From contig DASXNV010000053.1 in the NCBI GenBank assembly GCA_036494815.1, positions 1 to 64,000 of the forward strand: a stretch of DNA of 64,000 bases. Reading direction: 5' to 3'. Made by a program: the position numbers and the translations under genes. Shown here piece by piece: positions 8,157 to 16,806 of this stretch (positions are counted from its first letter, which is position 1; every line of letters begins with the position of its first letter). This DNA comes from Poindextera sp036494815. Its GTDB lineage: Bacteria > Pseudomonadota > Alphaproteobacteria > Caulobacterales > Caulobacteraceae. The notes under the pieces were generated by a model. The model worked only from the letters and a program-made list of their open reading frames with translations, had not been told where the DNA came from and searched no databases.

Positions 8157-8297
8157 GGCGGGTGAGGCTTCGGTCAAGCAGGCGCCGCCGGCCCGGTTGA
8201 GGTAGGAAAAACCCATCCGCCGCACGACGGCCACGAACTCAGGGCAAACGCCAGGCGCCGGACCATCAGGTCCTGGCGAGGTCAAGGGAGCCGCCTA

Positions 8298-9149
8298 TTG
8301 CCGCACAGTCCACCGCCCTGGTCCAAGCGGGCCGCCGCGGCGAACCTGATCCTTGCCGGCGCCGTCGCCCTCAGCGCCCTGGCCTGGATGGCTGCGCGGC
8401 CGGCGCAGGCCTCGCGCCTGGACGCCCTCAAGCGCATGGTGGGTGGGACGGAAGCGGCCCATCCCAACGCCCTCTGGCACATCGTCCACGGCCTGTGCCT
8501 GCGGGATATGAAGGCCAGCGGCAATCCCGCCCCCTGCGCTGAGGTCAACCTTGCGAGCGGTTACGCCGTGGTCAAGGACGTGGAACACAAGACCCAATAT
8601 CTGCTGATCCCCAGCGCCCGCGTCACCGGCATCGAGAGCCCCGCTCTGCTGGCGACGGGGACCCCCAACTATTGGCAGGCGGCCTGGACATCCCGGCGTT
8701 GGCTGGAGCAGCTGGTCGGGCGGCCGATCCCGCGCGAGGATGTCGGCCTGGCCATCAATTCGATGTTCGGGCGCACCCAGAACCAACTGCACATCCACAT
8801 CGATTGCGTGCGGCCCGAGGTTCGCGACACCCTGCGCGTCCAGGCCACCAGGATCGGGCCCCGCTGGTCGAGCCTGAAGGTCGGCTTCGGGGGGCGCCGC
8901 TATCGGGCGCGCTGGATCCAGGGCCCCGATCTGGGCGCTACAGACCCGTTCAAGCTCCTGGCCCGCACCGATCCCGTGGCCCGGGCCGACATGGGCCGCG
9001 AGACCTTGGTCCTGATCGGCGCATCCCGCCTGGACGGAACGCCCGGTTTCGTCCTGCTCAGCGATCGGGCCGATGACGCCAATATGGGGGCGGGAGAGCG
9101 GTTGCTCGACCACCGCTGCCATGTGCTTTCGCAGAACGCGCCGGGCTGA
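8298..9149 (+). CDS. cdh: CDP-diacylglycerol diphosphatase (Cdh-like)
   Basis: 283 aa. It begins at TTG with AAGGGAG about eight bases upstream. Residues about 15-38 form an uncleaved or cleaved N-terminal membrane signal (LILAGAVALSALAWMAA). The core contains 'NQLHIHIDCVRPEV' near residue 165, a HIT-like histidine cluster typical of CDP-diglyceride hydrolases, which split CDP-diacylglycerol into CMP and phosphatidate at the inner membrane. It stands alone between HMG-CoA lyase and the convergent PagL-like gene; the 141-base gap before it holds nothing I can identify. Confidence 0.88.
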   Translation: MPHSPPPWSKRAAAANLILAGAVALSALAWMAARPAQASRLDALKRMVGGTEAAHPNALWHIVHGLCLRDMKASGNPAPCAEVNLASGYAVVKDVEHKTQYLLIPSARVTGIESPALLATGTPNYWQAAWTSRRWLEQLVGRPIPREDVGLAINSMFGRTQNQLHIHIDCVRPEVRDTLRVQATRIGPRWSSLKVGFGGRRYRARWIQGPDLGATDPFKLLARTDPVARADMGRETLVLIGASRLDGTPGFVLLSDRADDANMGAGERLLDHRCHVLSQNAPG

Positions 9150-9164
9150 CCGGCGGCGACCGCC

Positions 9165-9734
9165 TCAATCGCCAAAGCGATAGATCGCGCGTACGCCCAG
9201 ATCGTCCATGCCGGGGTTCTGCGGGCCGGCCAGTTGGGCGTGGCTCAGATGGACATAGGAGATCTCGGTCGCCCAGCGACGGGACCAGACATAGCCGAGG
9301 GCGGCTTCCGGCTCGAACAGGAAGCGCGACCCAAGCTCCAGACGATTTGGCCGCCGCTGATAGGGAAAGGTGTCGCCGTCCTGCACGGCGCCGCCGATGC
9401 CGCCCTGGACGTAAAAACGCCGTCCTACAGGCAGCCGCCAGGCCACGCCCCCGGCAGCAAAATCGACGCCTCCGTCGGTATTGGCGGAACCCAGGGCGTA
9501 GAGCCTCAGATCGCCGAAGCGGTGGAAGTCGATCACCGGTGACGAGCGAACGCCGAACTGAACGTCCGCCCCGTGCTCGTAGCAGCAGACGGTGATGCCG
9601 AGGTTGACGTCGTGGGCATAGACGCCGGCGAAGACCTCGGCGGCCTGGGGCGCGCCGGCGCCAAATCCGGCGCAGACCAGGGCGGCGAACAACAGAGAGT
9701 GAGACGTCGCCGTCTTCGATTTGCGATCGGCCAT
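9165..9734 (-). CDS. PagL-like lipid A 3-O-deacylase / acyloxyacyl hydrolase family
   Basis: 189 aa from the ATG at 9734, chosen because GGAGG lies 12 bases upstream and a signal peptide follows directly (residues about 8-31, ending PQAA). The mature part is an eight-strand barrel-like alternation with the family's C-terminal motif 'SYVHLSHAQLAGPQNPGMDD'. In PagL the His and Ser in this motif are catalytic and a Glu follows; here an Asp occupies the region where the Glu is expected. The C-terminus ends near Phe, fitting outer-membrane insertion. The likely role is removal of an acyl chain from lipid A. Confidence 0.8.
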   Translation of the reverse strand: MADRKSKTATSHSLLFAALVCAGFGAGAPQAAEVFAGVYAHDVNLGITVCCYEHGADVQFGVRSSPVIDFHRFGDLRLYALGSANTDGGVDFAAGGVAWRLPVGRRFYVQGGIGGAVQDGDTFPYQRRPNRLELGSRFLFEPEAALGYVWSRRWATEISYVHLSHAQLAGPQNPGMDDLGVRAIYRFGD

Positions 9735-9844
9735 AGGGGAAGAAGCCTCCCTGGGGTGTCCGGTTCCAATGGGCGTCATTGTTAGGGGACTGAACCTCTG
9801 GCAGCCTCCAGCCCAGCAAGGACGTCCGGCAGGCAAGGAATCCT

Positions 9845-10435
9845 ATGAAAGTCGTCTTGATCTGCCACCTGACCCTCGACGGCGTGATGCAGGCGCCGGG
9901 CCGCGCGGACGAGGATATGCGCGGCGGCTTCGAGCATGGCGGCTGGGCCTTGCCCTATGGCGACGCCGTCATGGGCGAGGTGATGGGGCGGGGCATGAGC
10001 GGCGGCGGGGCGCTGCTGCTGGGGCGGCGCACTTACGAGGACTTCTTCGCGGTCTGGCCGGGCCGCACAGACAATCCTTTCACCGATGTCCTCAACGCCA
10101 CGCGAAAATATGTGGCCTCGACCACGCTCAAGGCGCCCCTGCCGTGGATCAACTCCACCCTCCTGAACGGCGACGCCGACGACGCCGTGGCCGAGCTCAA
10201 GGCGCAAGGCGGCCAGGATCTGCACATCCTGGGTAGCGGCGTGCTGGCTGGGTCGTTGATGCGCCGGGGCCTGATCGACGACTTTGTGCTGACCATCCAT
10301 CCGCTGGTTCTGGGCCAGGGGCGGCGGCTGTTCACCGACGACGGGCCCTTCTCGGCCCTGAAGCTCACCGACAGCAAGACCACCACCACCGGGGTCGTGA
10401 TCGCCTTCTATCAGCGGGCGGAGGCGGTGGCGTAG
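9845..10435 (+). CDS. Dihydrofolate-reductase-fold protein (RibD C-terminal family)
   Basis: 196 aa, preceded by AAGGAA at good spacing. It has the YwjB/YyaP-type layout: an N-terminal 'VVLICHLTLDGVMQAPG' strand-helix, 'LLLGRRTYEDFFAVWP' near residue 58 and the nucleotide-binding 'LHILGSGVLAGSLMRRGLIDDF' near residue 125, ending with a 'HPLVLGQGRRLF' segment. Members are presumed NADPH-dependent reductases whose substrates are mostly unknown. No folate-biosynthesis or riboflavin gene is adjacent. It is divergent from the PagL-like gene with about 110 bp between starts. Confidence 0.85.
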   Translation: MKVVLICHLTLDGVMQAPGRADEDMRGGFEHGGWALPYGDAVMGEVMGRGMSGGGALLLGRRTYEDFFAVWPGRTDNPFTDVLNATRKYVASTTLKAPLPWINSTLLNGDADDAVAELKAQGGQDLHILGSGVLAGSLMRRGLIDDFVLTIHPLVLGQGRRLFTDDGPFSALKLTDSKTTTTGVVIAFYQRAEAVA

Positions 10436-10533
10436 CTGGACGGCCAGACCAGAGCCGATTTCGGCCAGTGACCGTTTTATCGGGATGCTTCCCGCTCTAG
10501 GCTCGTTGGATCGTCTCGCTGCGGAGAGTCCGG

Positions 10534-11265
10534 ATGGAACCCCAAGATCAATCTCGCCGCACGGCCTTCGCCGCGGTCGGGGCGCTGGCTGGCGCGAGCA
10601 TCCTCGGCCTAGCCAATGGATCGGCGGCCGAGCCCGGGAAGGGCAAGGGCCCGGGCCAGGAGAAGGATACGCCGGCGGTCGAGGATCTGATGCGCGAGCA
10701 TGGGGTGCTGCGGCGGGCGTTGCTGGTCTATCAGGAAGTCGCGCCCCGCATCCGGGCCGCCCCGGACCGGTTCGACGCCAAGGCGCTGTGGCGCACCGCC
10801 AGGCTGTTTCGGGATTTCGGCGAGGACTATCACGAGCAGAAACTCGAAGAGGCCCACATCTTTCCCGTGGTGCGCAAGGCGGGCGGCCCGGCGGCGGCCT
10901 ACCCCGACGTGCTCACTGCGCAACATGATCGCGGCCGTGAGGTGACGGAGTTCATCCTTGCGGTGACCAAGGGCGGCTCGATCGGCGCGGCCAATGCGGA
11001 ACCCCTGGCGATCGCCTTGGAGCGGTTCGTGCTGATGTACGAGAACCACGCGGCGCGGGAGGATACGATCGTATTTCCGGCCTGGAAGCTGGCCCTATCG
11101 CAACGCCAGATCGACGCACTGGGCGACCAGTTCGAGGACATCGAGCGCAAGCAGTTCGGCAAGGACGGCTATGAGGACGCCGTCAAACAGATCGCCCAGA
11201 TCGAAGCCGCGCTGGGGCTAGCCGACATAGACCAGTTCACCGCGCCGCCGCCGCCAAGGGCTTGA
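10534..11265 (+). CDS. Tat-exported hemerythrin-domain protein
   Basis: 243 aa. The N-terminus has a twin-arginine motif 'SRRTAFAAVGALAG' (Arg8-Arg9) followed by a hydrophobic stretch and small residues, a likely Tat signal. The remainder is a hemerythrin-like four-helix bundle with iron-ligand candidates 'REHG' (His about 56), 'YHEQKLEE', 'QHDRG' and 'NHAAREDTIVFP'. Such proteins bind a diiron centre and are linked to oxygen, NO or iron handling. Folding and metal loading before export would explain Tat use. It is a single gene convergent with the GFA-family gene. Confidence 0.87.
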   Translation: MEPQDQSRRTAFAAVGALAGASILGLANGSAAEPGKGKGPGQEKDTPAVEDLMREHGVLRRALLVYQEVAPRIRAAPDRFDAKALWRTARLFRDFGEDYHEQKLEEAHIFPVVRKAGGPAAAYPDVLTAQHDRGREVTEFILAVTKGGSIGAANAEPLAIALERFVLMYENHAAREDTIVFPAWKLALSQRQIDALGDQFEDIERKQFGKDGYEDAVKQIAQIEAALGLADIDQFTAPPPPRA

Positions 11266-11342
11266 CCGAGGCGCCCTTCCGACCCAGGGCCACGCGGCGC
11301 GGCGGGACCGTGCGCGCCACGTATCGTCATCCAGCTATCGGG

Positions 11343-11888
11343 TCAGAAATCCCCGATCAGGACCCGCTTCTTCTTTCGCGGCCGCTCCCAGACCACCCCG
11401 GGAAATCCCTTGAGCGGAACCAGTGGCTCGTCCCGGTAAGCCCACTCCGGCGCCTGTTCGATGGCGATATGATAGCGCGGCTCCCGACCGGTGCGGCTTG
11501 AGAACAAAGCCCTCGGGATATTGACCATGGTCGGTGAGTGCGCCCGCTCATAGGTCAGCGGGGTTCCGCACCGCCCGCAAAAGCTTCGGACCGTTCCCGC
11601 CGTCTGATCCTCAAAGCGCCTGACACCTGCCTGACCCTTGGTAAAGCGAAAGCGGCTGCGCCAACTGCCCACATAGGTGGCATAGGCCGCGCCGTGCGCC
11701 TGTCGGCTGGTTCTGGAATGATCGTGCCAGGCCCAGCGCGCAGGCACGCCGATCTCGAATTCTACGTCGCCGCACAGGCATTGGCCGGTCGCGCGGAGGG
11801 GTGATGGGGGTTTGGTGGCGCCGGTCGTCTTTGGCTTGGTCAAAGCGCCCTCGATCCTCTGGGGGATAGCTCCGTTGAGACGTTTCAT
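11343..11888 (-). CDS. GFA/CENP-V-fold protein with altered zinc ligands
   Basis: 181 aa. It has the glutathione-dependent-formaldehyde-activating (GFA) fold signature: 'GQCLCGDVEFEI' near residue 38 and 'RSFCGRCGTPLTYE' near residue 105. The middle segment, which in typical members is Cys-His-Cys-x-x-Cys, reads 'WHDHSRTSRQAHGAAYATY', so two or three of the usual Cys are replaced. It therefore likely keeps the structural zinc but not the canonical second zinc site; catalytic role uncertain. The basic N-terminal about 35 residues are an extra extension. ATG start at 11888; a TTG at 11897 is possible. Confidence 0.8.
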   Translation of the reverse strand: MKRLNGAIPQRIEGALTKPKTTGATKPPSPLRATGQCLCGDVEFEIGVPARWAWHDHSRTSRQAHGAAYATYVGSWRSRFRFTKGQAGVRRFEDQTAGTVRSFCGRCGTPLTYERAHSPTMVNIPRALFSSRTGREPRYHIAIEQAPEWAYRDEPLVPLKGFPGVVWERPRKKKRVLIGDF

Positions 11889-11952
11889 CCCCCGCAAGCC
11901 CCAGTCACACCTCCCCCGTCCAGCTTTACCGAACAGGGGAAGCCGTCGCCCG

Positions 11953-13878
11953 CTACCTCGCCCGCAGATCCGGCGGCAAGGCTTCGGCGGTCAGGCTGGC
12001 TATGGCCTCGTCCAAGGTCAGGATGGTCTGGCCGTCCGACCCCAGCCGGCGCAGGGCCAGCTTGCCTTCCTCGGCTTCCCGGCGGCCGACCACGGCGATC
12101 ACCGGGGTCTTGGCCAGGCTGTGTTCGCGGACCTTGTAGTTGATCTTTTCGTTGCGCAGGTCGGTCTCCACGCGAAGGCCGGCCGCCTTGAGCTTGGCGG
12201 CGGCGATCCTGGCGAAGTCGTCGCCTTCCGAGGTGATGGTGGCCACCACCACTTGGGTCGGGGCCAGCCACAGGGGGAAGGCGCCGGCATAGTTCTCGAT
12301 CAAGATGCCCAAGAATCGCTCGATGGAGCCGAACAGGGCGCGGTGCAGCAGCACGGGCCGCTGCTTTGAGCCGTCCTGTTCCACATATTCCGCGTCCAGC
12401 CGCTCAGGCAGCACGAAGTCGAGCTGCAGGGTGCCGCACTGCCAGGTGCGGCCGATGGCGTCGCGCAGGTGGAATTCCAGCTTGGGGCCATAGAAGGCGC
12501 CCTCGCCGGGCAACATCTCCACCTCCATGCCGGCGGCGCGGGCGGCGCTTTCCAGCTTGGCTTCGGCCACGTCCCAAACTGCGTCCGTGCCGGCGCGCAG
12601 ATCGGGCCGCAGGGCCAGCTTGACCGCGTGCAGGGTCACGTCCAGGTCGGCATAGACCGAGTAGAGCAGCTTGACGAACTTGGTCGTCTCTTCCTCGATC
12701 TGCTCCTCGCGGCAGAAGATGTGGGCGTCGTCCTGGGTGAAGGCTCTGAGGCGCATGATGCCGTGCAGGGCGCCCGACGGCTCATAGCGGTGGCAGGCGC
12801 CGAACTCGGCCATGCGCAGGGGCAGGTCGCGATAGGATTTCTGGCCCACATTGAAGATCTGGATGTGGCCGGGGCAGTTCATCGGCTTGACCGCCAGGAC
12901 CTCCTCCTCGGCCGTCTCGCACACGAACATGGCCGTGCCGAACTTCTCCCAGTGGCCGGACCGCTCCCATAGGCCGCGATCGAGGATCTGGGGGGCCTTG
13001 ACCTCCACATAGCCGTCATCGTCCAGCCGGCGGCGGATATAGGCTTCCAGGGTGCGGAACAGGGTCCAGCCCTTGGGGTGCCAGAACACCATGCCCTTGC
13101 CCTCTTCCTGCAGGTGGAAGAGGTCCATGGAGCGGCCGATCTTGCGGTGGTCGCGGCGTTCGGCCTCCTCGATGCGCTTGAGATAGGCTTCGAGATCGGC
13201 TTCGGAGGCCCAGGCTGTGCCATAGATGCGCTGCAGCTGGGCGTTGTTCTGGTCGCCGCGCCAATAGGCGCCGGCCAGCTTGGTCAGCTTGAAGGCCTTG
13301 CCCACATGGCGCGTGGACGGCAGGTGGGGTCCGCGGCACAGATCCTTCCAGGCGCCCTGGCGATAGACGGTCACAGCCTCGCCGGCGGGGATGTCGCCGA
13401 TGATCTCAGCCTTGTAGGCCTCACCCATGGCCGTGAAGTCGGCGATAGCGGCGTCGCGCTCCACCACTTCACGAGTGATCTTCTCATCGCGGTCGACGAT
13501 CTGGCGCATGCGCTGCTCGATCGTGGCCAGGTCGTCCAGCGAGAAGTGCTCCTCGCGGGCGAAGTCGTAGAAGAAGCCGTCCTCGATATTGGGGCCGATG
13601 GTCACCTGGGTCCCGGGGAACAGCTCCTGCACCGCCTCAGCCAGCACGTGGGCGGTGTCGTGGCGGATCACCTCCAGGGCCTCAGGGGCGTCGCGGGTGA
13701 CGATCTCGATGGCGCCGGCCCGCTCGATCGGCCGATCGAGGTCGCGCAGCTCGCCATCCAGCTTGATCAGCAGGGCCTTTTTTTCCAGGGATTTGGAAAT
13801 CGAGGCGGCCACGTCACGTCCCGTGACGCCGTCCTCGAATTGACGGCTGTTACCGTCGGGGAATTTCAGGTCGATCAT
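11953..13878 (-). CDS. thrS: Threonyl-tRNA synthetase
   Basis: 641 aa class II synthetase that charges tRNA-Thr. Domains in order: TGS (residues 1-60), editing domain (about 60-225, with 'RHDTAHVLAEAV' and 'CRGPHLPSTRHV'), catalytic core (about 240-530, with zinc ligands in 'MNCPGHIQIF' and 'GACHRYEPSG', motif 2 'LRAFTQDDAHIFC') and the C-terminal anticodon-binding domain (about 530-641). Length is standard. GGAAG precedes the ATG. It overlaps yidD by four bases. Confidence 0.97.
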   Translation of the reverse strand: MIDLKFPDGNSRQFEDGVTGRDVAASISKSLEKKALLIKLDGELRDLDRPIERAGAIEIVTRDAPEALEVIRHDTAHVLAEAVQELFPGTQVTIGPNIEDGFFYDFAREEHFSLDDLATIEQRMRQIVDRDEKITREVVERDAAIADFTAMGEAYKAEIIGDIPAGEAVTVYRQGAWKDLCRGPHLPSTRHVGKAFKLTKLAGAYWRGDQNNAQLQRIYGTAWASEADLEAYLKRIEEAERRDHRKIGRSMDLFHLQEEGKGMVFWHPKGWTLFRTLEAYIRRRLDDDGYVEVKAPQILDRGLWERSGHWEKFGTAMFVCETAEEEVLAVKPMNCPGHIQIFNVGQKSYRDLPLRMAEFGACHRYEPSGALHGIMRLRAFTQDDAHIFCREEQIEEETTKFVKLLYSVYADLDVTLHAVKLALRPDLRAGTDAVWDVAEAKLESAARAAGMEVEMLPGEGAFYGPKLEFHLRDAIGRTWQCGTLQLDFVLPERLDAEYVEQDGSKQRPVLLHRALFGSIERFLGILIENYAGAFPLWLAPTQVVVATITSEGDDFARIAAAKLKAAGLRVETDLRNEKINYKVREHSLAKTPVIAVVGRREAEEGKLALRRLGSDGQTILTLDEAIASLTAEALPPDLRAR

Positions 13879-14129
13879 GTCTCACACTTCCAACTCTGCT
13901 TAGCAGAGCGCGGGGGGACGGGGTCGAAGCCCGACTGGCCCCAGGGATGGCAACAGCACAGACGCTTGGCGGCGAGATAGCCTCCCCGCCAGGGTCCGTG
14001 AACGATCAGGGCCTCGGCGGTGTAGTCCGAACAGGTCGGCGTAAACCGGCAATAGCGCCCGATCAGCAGCGAGAGTGTCAGCTTGTAGGCGCGGTGCGCG
14101 CCTCTGACGATGCGTTCGTAGATGGTCAT
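13875..14129 (-). CDS. yidD: Membrane protein insertion efficiency factor YidD
   Basis: 84 aa. Contains the YidD signature: an amphipathic N-terminal helix (MTIYERIVRGAHRAYKLTLS), 'CRFTPTCSDYTAEALIVHG' and the Cys-rich 'LCCCHPWGQSGFDPVP'. YidD associates with the cytoplasmic face of the inner membrane and assists YidC-mediated insertion. In many bacteria it sits between rnpA and yidC; here it is uncoupled and overlaps thrS by four bases, downstream of an IscU-like gene. Confidence 0.95.
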   Translation of the reverse strand: MTIYERIVRGAHRAYKLTLSLLIGRYCRFTPTCSDYTAEALIVHGPWRGGYLAAKRLCCCHPWGQSGFDPVPPRSAKQSWKCET

Positions 14130-14187
14130 GCCGGCGAGGTTGCGAACGAAGGCTCGGCGTCCTTATCGCATCCGCGAAAAGCGCCGA

Positions 14188-14649
14188 TCAAGCCGCGCCG
14201 GCGCGGCTAGTTCGCGAAGCCTGGGCCTGGACCGCCGTGCGGACAGCCTCCGCCGCGGCCTCGAACGCCAGGAGCGTAGAGGTGTGGCGGGCGGGATAGT
14301 CCTTGACGGGCGCCAGCACGGAAAGCTCCGAAAAGCGGCCCTGGGGGGCAGGGCCGTTCGCCTTCAGCATAGCACGAAGGGCCTCGCGGGCCACCTCGAT
14401 CTCATCCAGGCTGGCGCCGATGACGTTTTCGCCCAACACCGCCGCCGCGGCCTGGCCCAGGGCGCAGGCGCGCACGTCCTGGGCGAAGTCGGTGACCTTG
14501 CCGTCCTCGACCTTGACGTCGACGACGATGGTCGAGCCGCACAGCTTGGAGACCTTCTCCGACGAGGCGTCGGGCGCAGGCAGGCGGCCGGCATGGGGCA
14601 TGTCCGCCGCCAGCCTGAGGATCCTGGCCGAATAGAGGTCGTCGATCAT
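14188..14649 (-). CDS. IscU/NifU_N-like iron-sulfur scaffold protein
   Basis: 153 aa from the ATG at 14649. The IscU-type fold is recognised from 'MIDDLYSARILRLAADMPHAG', the first ligand region 'SKLCGSTIVVDVKVEDGKV' (Cys about 37) and the second 'DVRACALGQAAAAVLGE' (Cys about 62). The position of the third conserved Cys (normally Arg-x-x-Cys) reads 'PARHTSTLLAF', so that ligand is replaced. It may still assemble a cluster with another residue or have become a carrier. It lies between an SRPBCC gene (five-base gap) and yidD, away from any isc or suf operon. Confidence 0.8.
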   Translation of the reverse strand: MIDDLYSARILRLAADMPHAGRLPAPDASSEKVSKLCGSTIVVDVKVEDGKVTDFAQDVRACALGQAAAAVLGENVIGASLDEIEVAREALRAMLKANGPAPQGRFSELSVLAPVKDYPARHTSTLLAFEAAAEAVRTAVQAQASRTSRAGAA

Positions 14650-14654
14650 GGGTT

Positions 14655-15116
14655 CTATTTGGCCTCGCCGGAGCGTTCGCGCCAGAGGGCCTCGGCGCGT
14701 TCCTTCAGCGCCTCGCCCACGGCGGCGAAACCGCGTTTCAAGGATCGGCGCCGGGCGCGGGCTACATAGGGACCGGCCAGGCCCAGGAACACCTCGCCGT
14801 TGGAGAAGGCGCAGCCGATATCCGAATAGGCTTCGATCTCGAGGAAGCGGATGGTCTGCAGAAAGCCGCCCATGGCTTTCAACTGCCAATGGATGGCCTC
14901 GTTGGGGGTCCAGTCCAGGATCGGCGCCTCGATCTCCCTGTGCACCTGCCCCGGCAACGCCACGGTCAGGGACAACTGCCCGCCATAGCGCACCTCGCCG
15001 GCGGCCTTGGGATAGATCGGGTTCCATTCCGGCCAGCCGGGCACGTCGGCCAGGATCTCCCAGATCACCTCGGCCGGGGCCGCGATTCCGATGCGATGTT
15101 CGATCTTTACGGCCAT
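14655..15116 (-). CDS. SRPBCC-domain protein
   Basis: 153 aa. The single SRPBCC/polyketide-cyclase-like domain is recognised by 'APAEVIWEILADVPGWPEWNPIYPKAAG' near residues 10-38 and 'WTPNEAIHWQLKAMGGFLQT' in the middle. The last 30 residues are strongly basic and charged. These lipid- or ligand-binding folds have no predictable substrate. The ATG at 15116 is chosen because the domain begins right after it; the open frame extends upstream without family similarity. Probably co-transcribed with the IscU-like gene. Confidence 0.8.
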   Translation of the reverse strand: MAVKIEHRIGIAAPAEVIWEILADVPGWPEWNPIYPKAAGEVRYGGQLSLTVALPGQVHREIEAPILDWTPNEAIHWQLKAMGGFLQTIRFLEIEAYSDIGCAFSNGEVFLGLAGPYVARARRRSLKRGFAAVGEALKERAEALWRERSGEAK

Positions 15117-15288
15117 CGATGTGTCTAAGCTGCCTTTGTTGGCGGGTGTGGAGCGGATAGCATTTCGGCCCAATCGCCAGAACCGGCCGGCGGCGGCGTC
15201 CTTAGGCTGCGACAAGGTCTTCGCGGTCTCGATCCACGATTTCCCCTTGCCGCTCGAAGTCGGTTCCTCTCCATCGGGCCGGCTATCG

Positions 15289-16725
15289 CTAGTCGTTGAG
15301 CCGCCAAGTCGCGCCATCTGGATTGTCCATCACCACGATATTCAACGCCGTCAGCTCGTCGCGGATGCGGTCGGCGGTGGCCCAGTCCTTGGTCTGGCGG
15401 GCTTCGAAGCGGGCGGCGATCAGGGCCTCGACCTTGGCCTTCAGGTCATCGTCGGCGTCGCCATGGAACCAGGCGTTGGGATCGGTTTGCAAAAAGCCCA
15501 TGATCGACCCGGCCTCGACCAGGGCGTCGCGATAGACGCGCACCAGATCCAGCTCGCCCTTGTCGGCGGCGGTGGGCAGCAAAGCCCGGAGCTGATCGGC
15601 CAGCCCGAACAGCTCGGCGATCGCGCGCGGCGTGTTCAGGTCGTCTTCGAGCGCTTCCATGACCAAGGCCAGCTGCGGCGCGGTCTGGGACTGCTGCGAC
15701 AGGCTCGGATCGTAGCCGGACGAGGTGAGCAAGGCGTTGGCGTCGCTCAAGGCCCCATAGAGCCGATCTAGCGACTTGCGCGACTGGATCAGTAGATCGC
15801 CGGTCCAGTCCAGGGGCGCGCGGTAATGGGCCGAGAGCAGCGCCCAGCGGATCGCCTCACCGGGCACCTGTTCGATCAGGTCGTGGACCAGCAGCACATT
15901 GCCCAGGGACTTGGACATCTTCTCGGCGTCCATGGTCAAAAAGCCGTTGTGCATCCAGTAGTTGGCGAACACCGGCGCATGATCGGCGCAGCGCGACTGG
16001 GCGATCTCGTTCTCGTGGTGAGGAAAGATCAGGTCGTGGCCGCCGCCGTGGATATCGATGGGCAGGCCGAGGTTCTTCTCCACCATGGCCGAGCATTCCA
16101 GGTGCCAGCCCGGCCGGCCGGCGCCCCAGGGCGAGGGCCATTCCGGCTCGCCCGGCTTGGACGGCTTCCACAGGACGAAGTCGGCGGTGTGGCGCTTATA
16201 GGGCGCGACCTCGACCCGCGAGCCGGCGATCATGTCGTCGAGGCTGCGCTTGGACAGCTTGCCGTAGTCGGCGAAGCTCTGGGTGTCGAACAACACATGG
16301 CCTTCGGCGGCATAGGCGGCCTGGTTGTCCACCAGCCGGCCGATCATCTGCGTCATGGCCTCGATATGGGCGGTGGCGCGGGGCTCCAGTGTGGGCCTGA
16401 GCGTCCCCAGGGCCGCCATGTCGGCGTGGTAGGCCTCGGTGAAGCGATCCGTAATCACCGATATGTCCACGCCCTGCTCGATGGCGGACTGGTTGATGCG
16501 GTCGTCCACGTCGGTGATGTTGCGGGCGTATATCACCGCGGCCTCGCCATAGATCAGGCGCAGCAGGCGGAAAACCAGGTCGAAGACCACCACTGGCCGC
16601 GCGTTGCCGATATGGGCGAAATTATAGACCGTAGGGCCGCACACATACATGGTCACCCGGCTGGGATCGCGCGGGGCGAAGGCGCGCTTTTCACCGCTCA
16701 GGGTGTCGTGGATGGCGAGGGTCAT
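15289..16725 (-). CDS. cysS: Cysteinyl-tRNA synthetase
   Basis: 478 aa class I enzyme charging tRNA-Cys. Seen: zinc/active-site Cys 'MYVCGPTVYNFAHIGNARP' near residue 26 (HIGH-like HIGN), 'GWHLECSAM' and 'GGGHDLIFPHHENE' zinc ligands, and 'EKMSKSLGN' near residue 275. The C-terminal helical domain recognises the tRNA. AAGG precedes the ATG. The 172-base gap downstream, before the SRPBCC gene, contains nothing recognisable. Confidence 0.97.
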   Translation of the reverse strand: MTLAIHDTLSGEKRAFAPRDPSRVTMYVCGPTVYNFAHIGNARPVVVFDLVFRLLRLIYGEAAVIYARNITDVDDRINQSAIEQGVDISVITDRFTEAYHADMAALGTLRPTLEPRATAHIEAMTQMIGRLVDNQAAYAAEGHVLFDTQSFADYGKLSKRSLDDMIAGSRVEVAPYKRHTADFVLWKPSKPGEPEWPSPWGAGRPGWHLECSAMVEKNLGLPIDIHGGGHDLIFPHHENEIAQSRCADHAPVFANYWMHNGFLTMDAEKMSKSLGNVLLVHDLIEQVPGEAIRWALLSAHYRAPLDWTGDLLIQSRKSLDRLYGALSDANALLTSSGYDPSLSQQSQTAPQLALVMEALEDDLNTPRAIAELFGLADQLRALLPTAADKGELDLVRVYRDALVEAGSIMGFLQTDPNAWFHGDADDDLKAKVEALIAARFEARQTKDWATADRIRDELTALNIVVMDNPDGATWRLND

Positions 16726-16806
16726 GGGGCCTTGGGGTCGACGTCTGGGATTTCAGAGGCGCCCGTATAGCCGTCCTCGCCGCGTGAAGCCACCGGCCAC
16801 GAGACC

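Noticed and set aside
8100..8285. A 61-codon minus-strand frame overlapping the end of the HMG-CoA lyase gene
   Set aside because: No ribosome binding site, no recognised family, and partly antisense to a certain gene.
11296..11318. GGCGCG/CGCGCC hairpin between hemerythrin and GFA genes considered as terminator
   Set aside because: No T-run on either strand and a short stem with an 11-base loop; not distinguishable from GC background.
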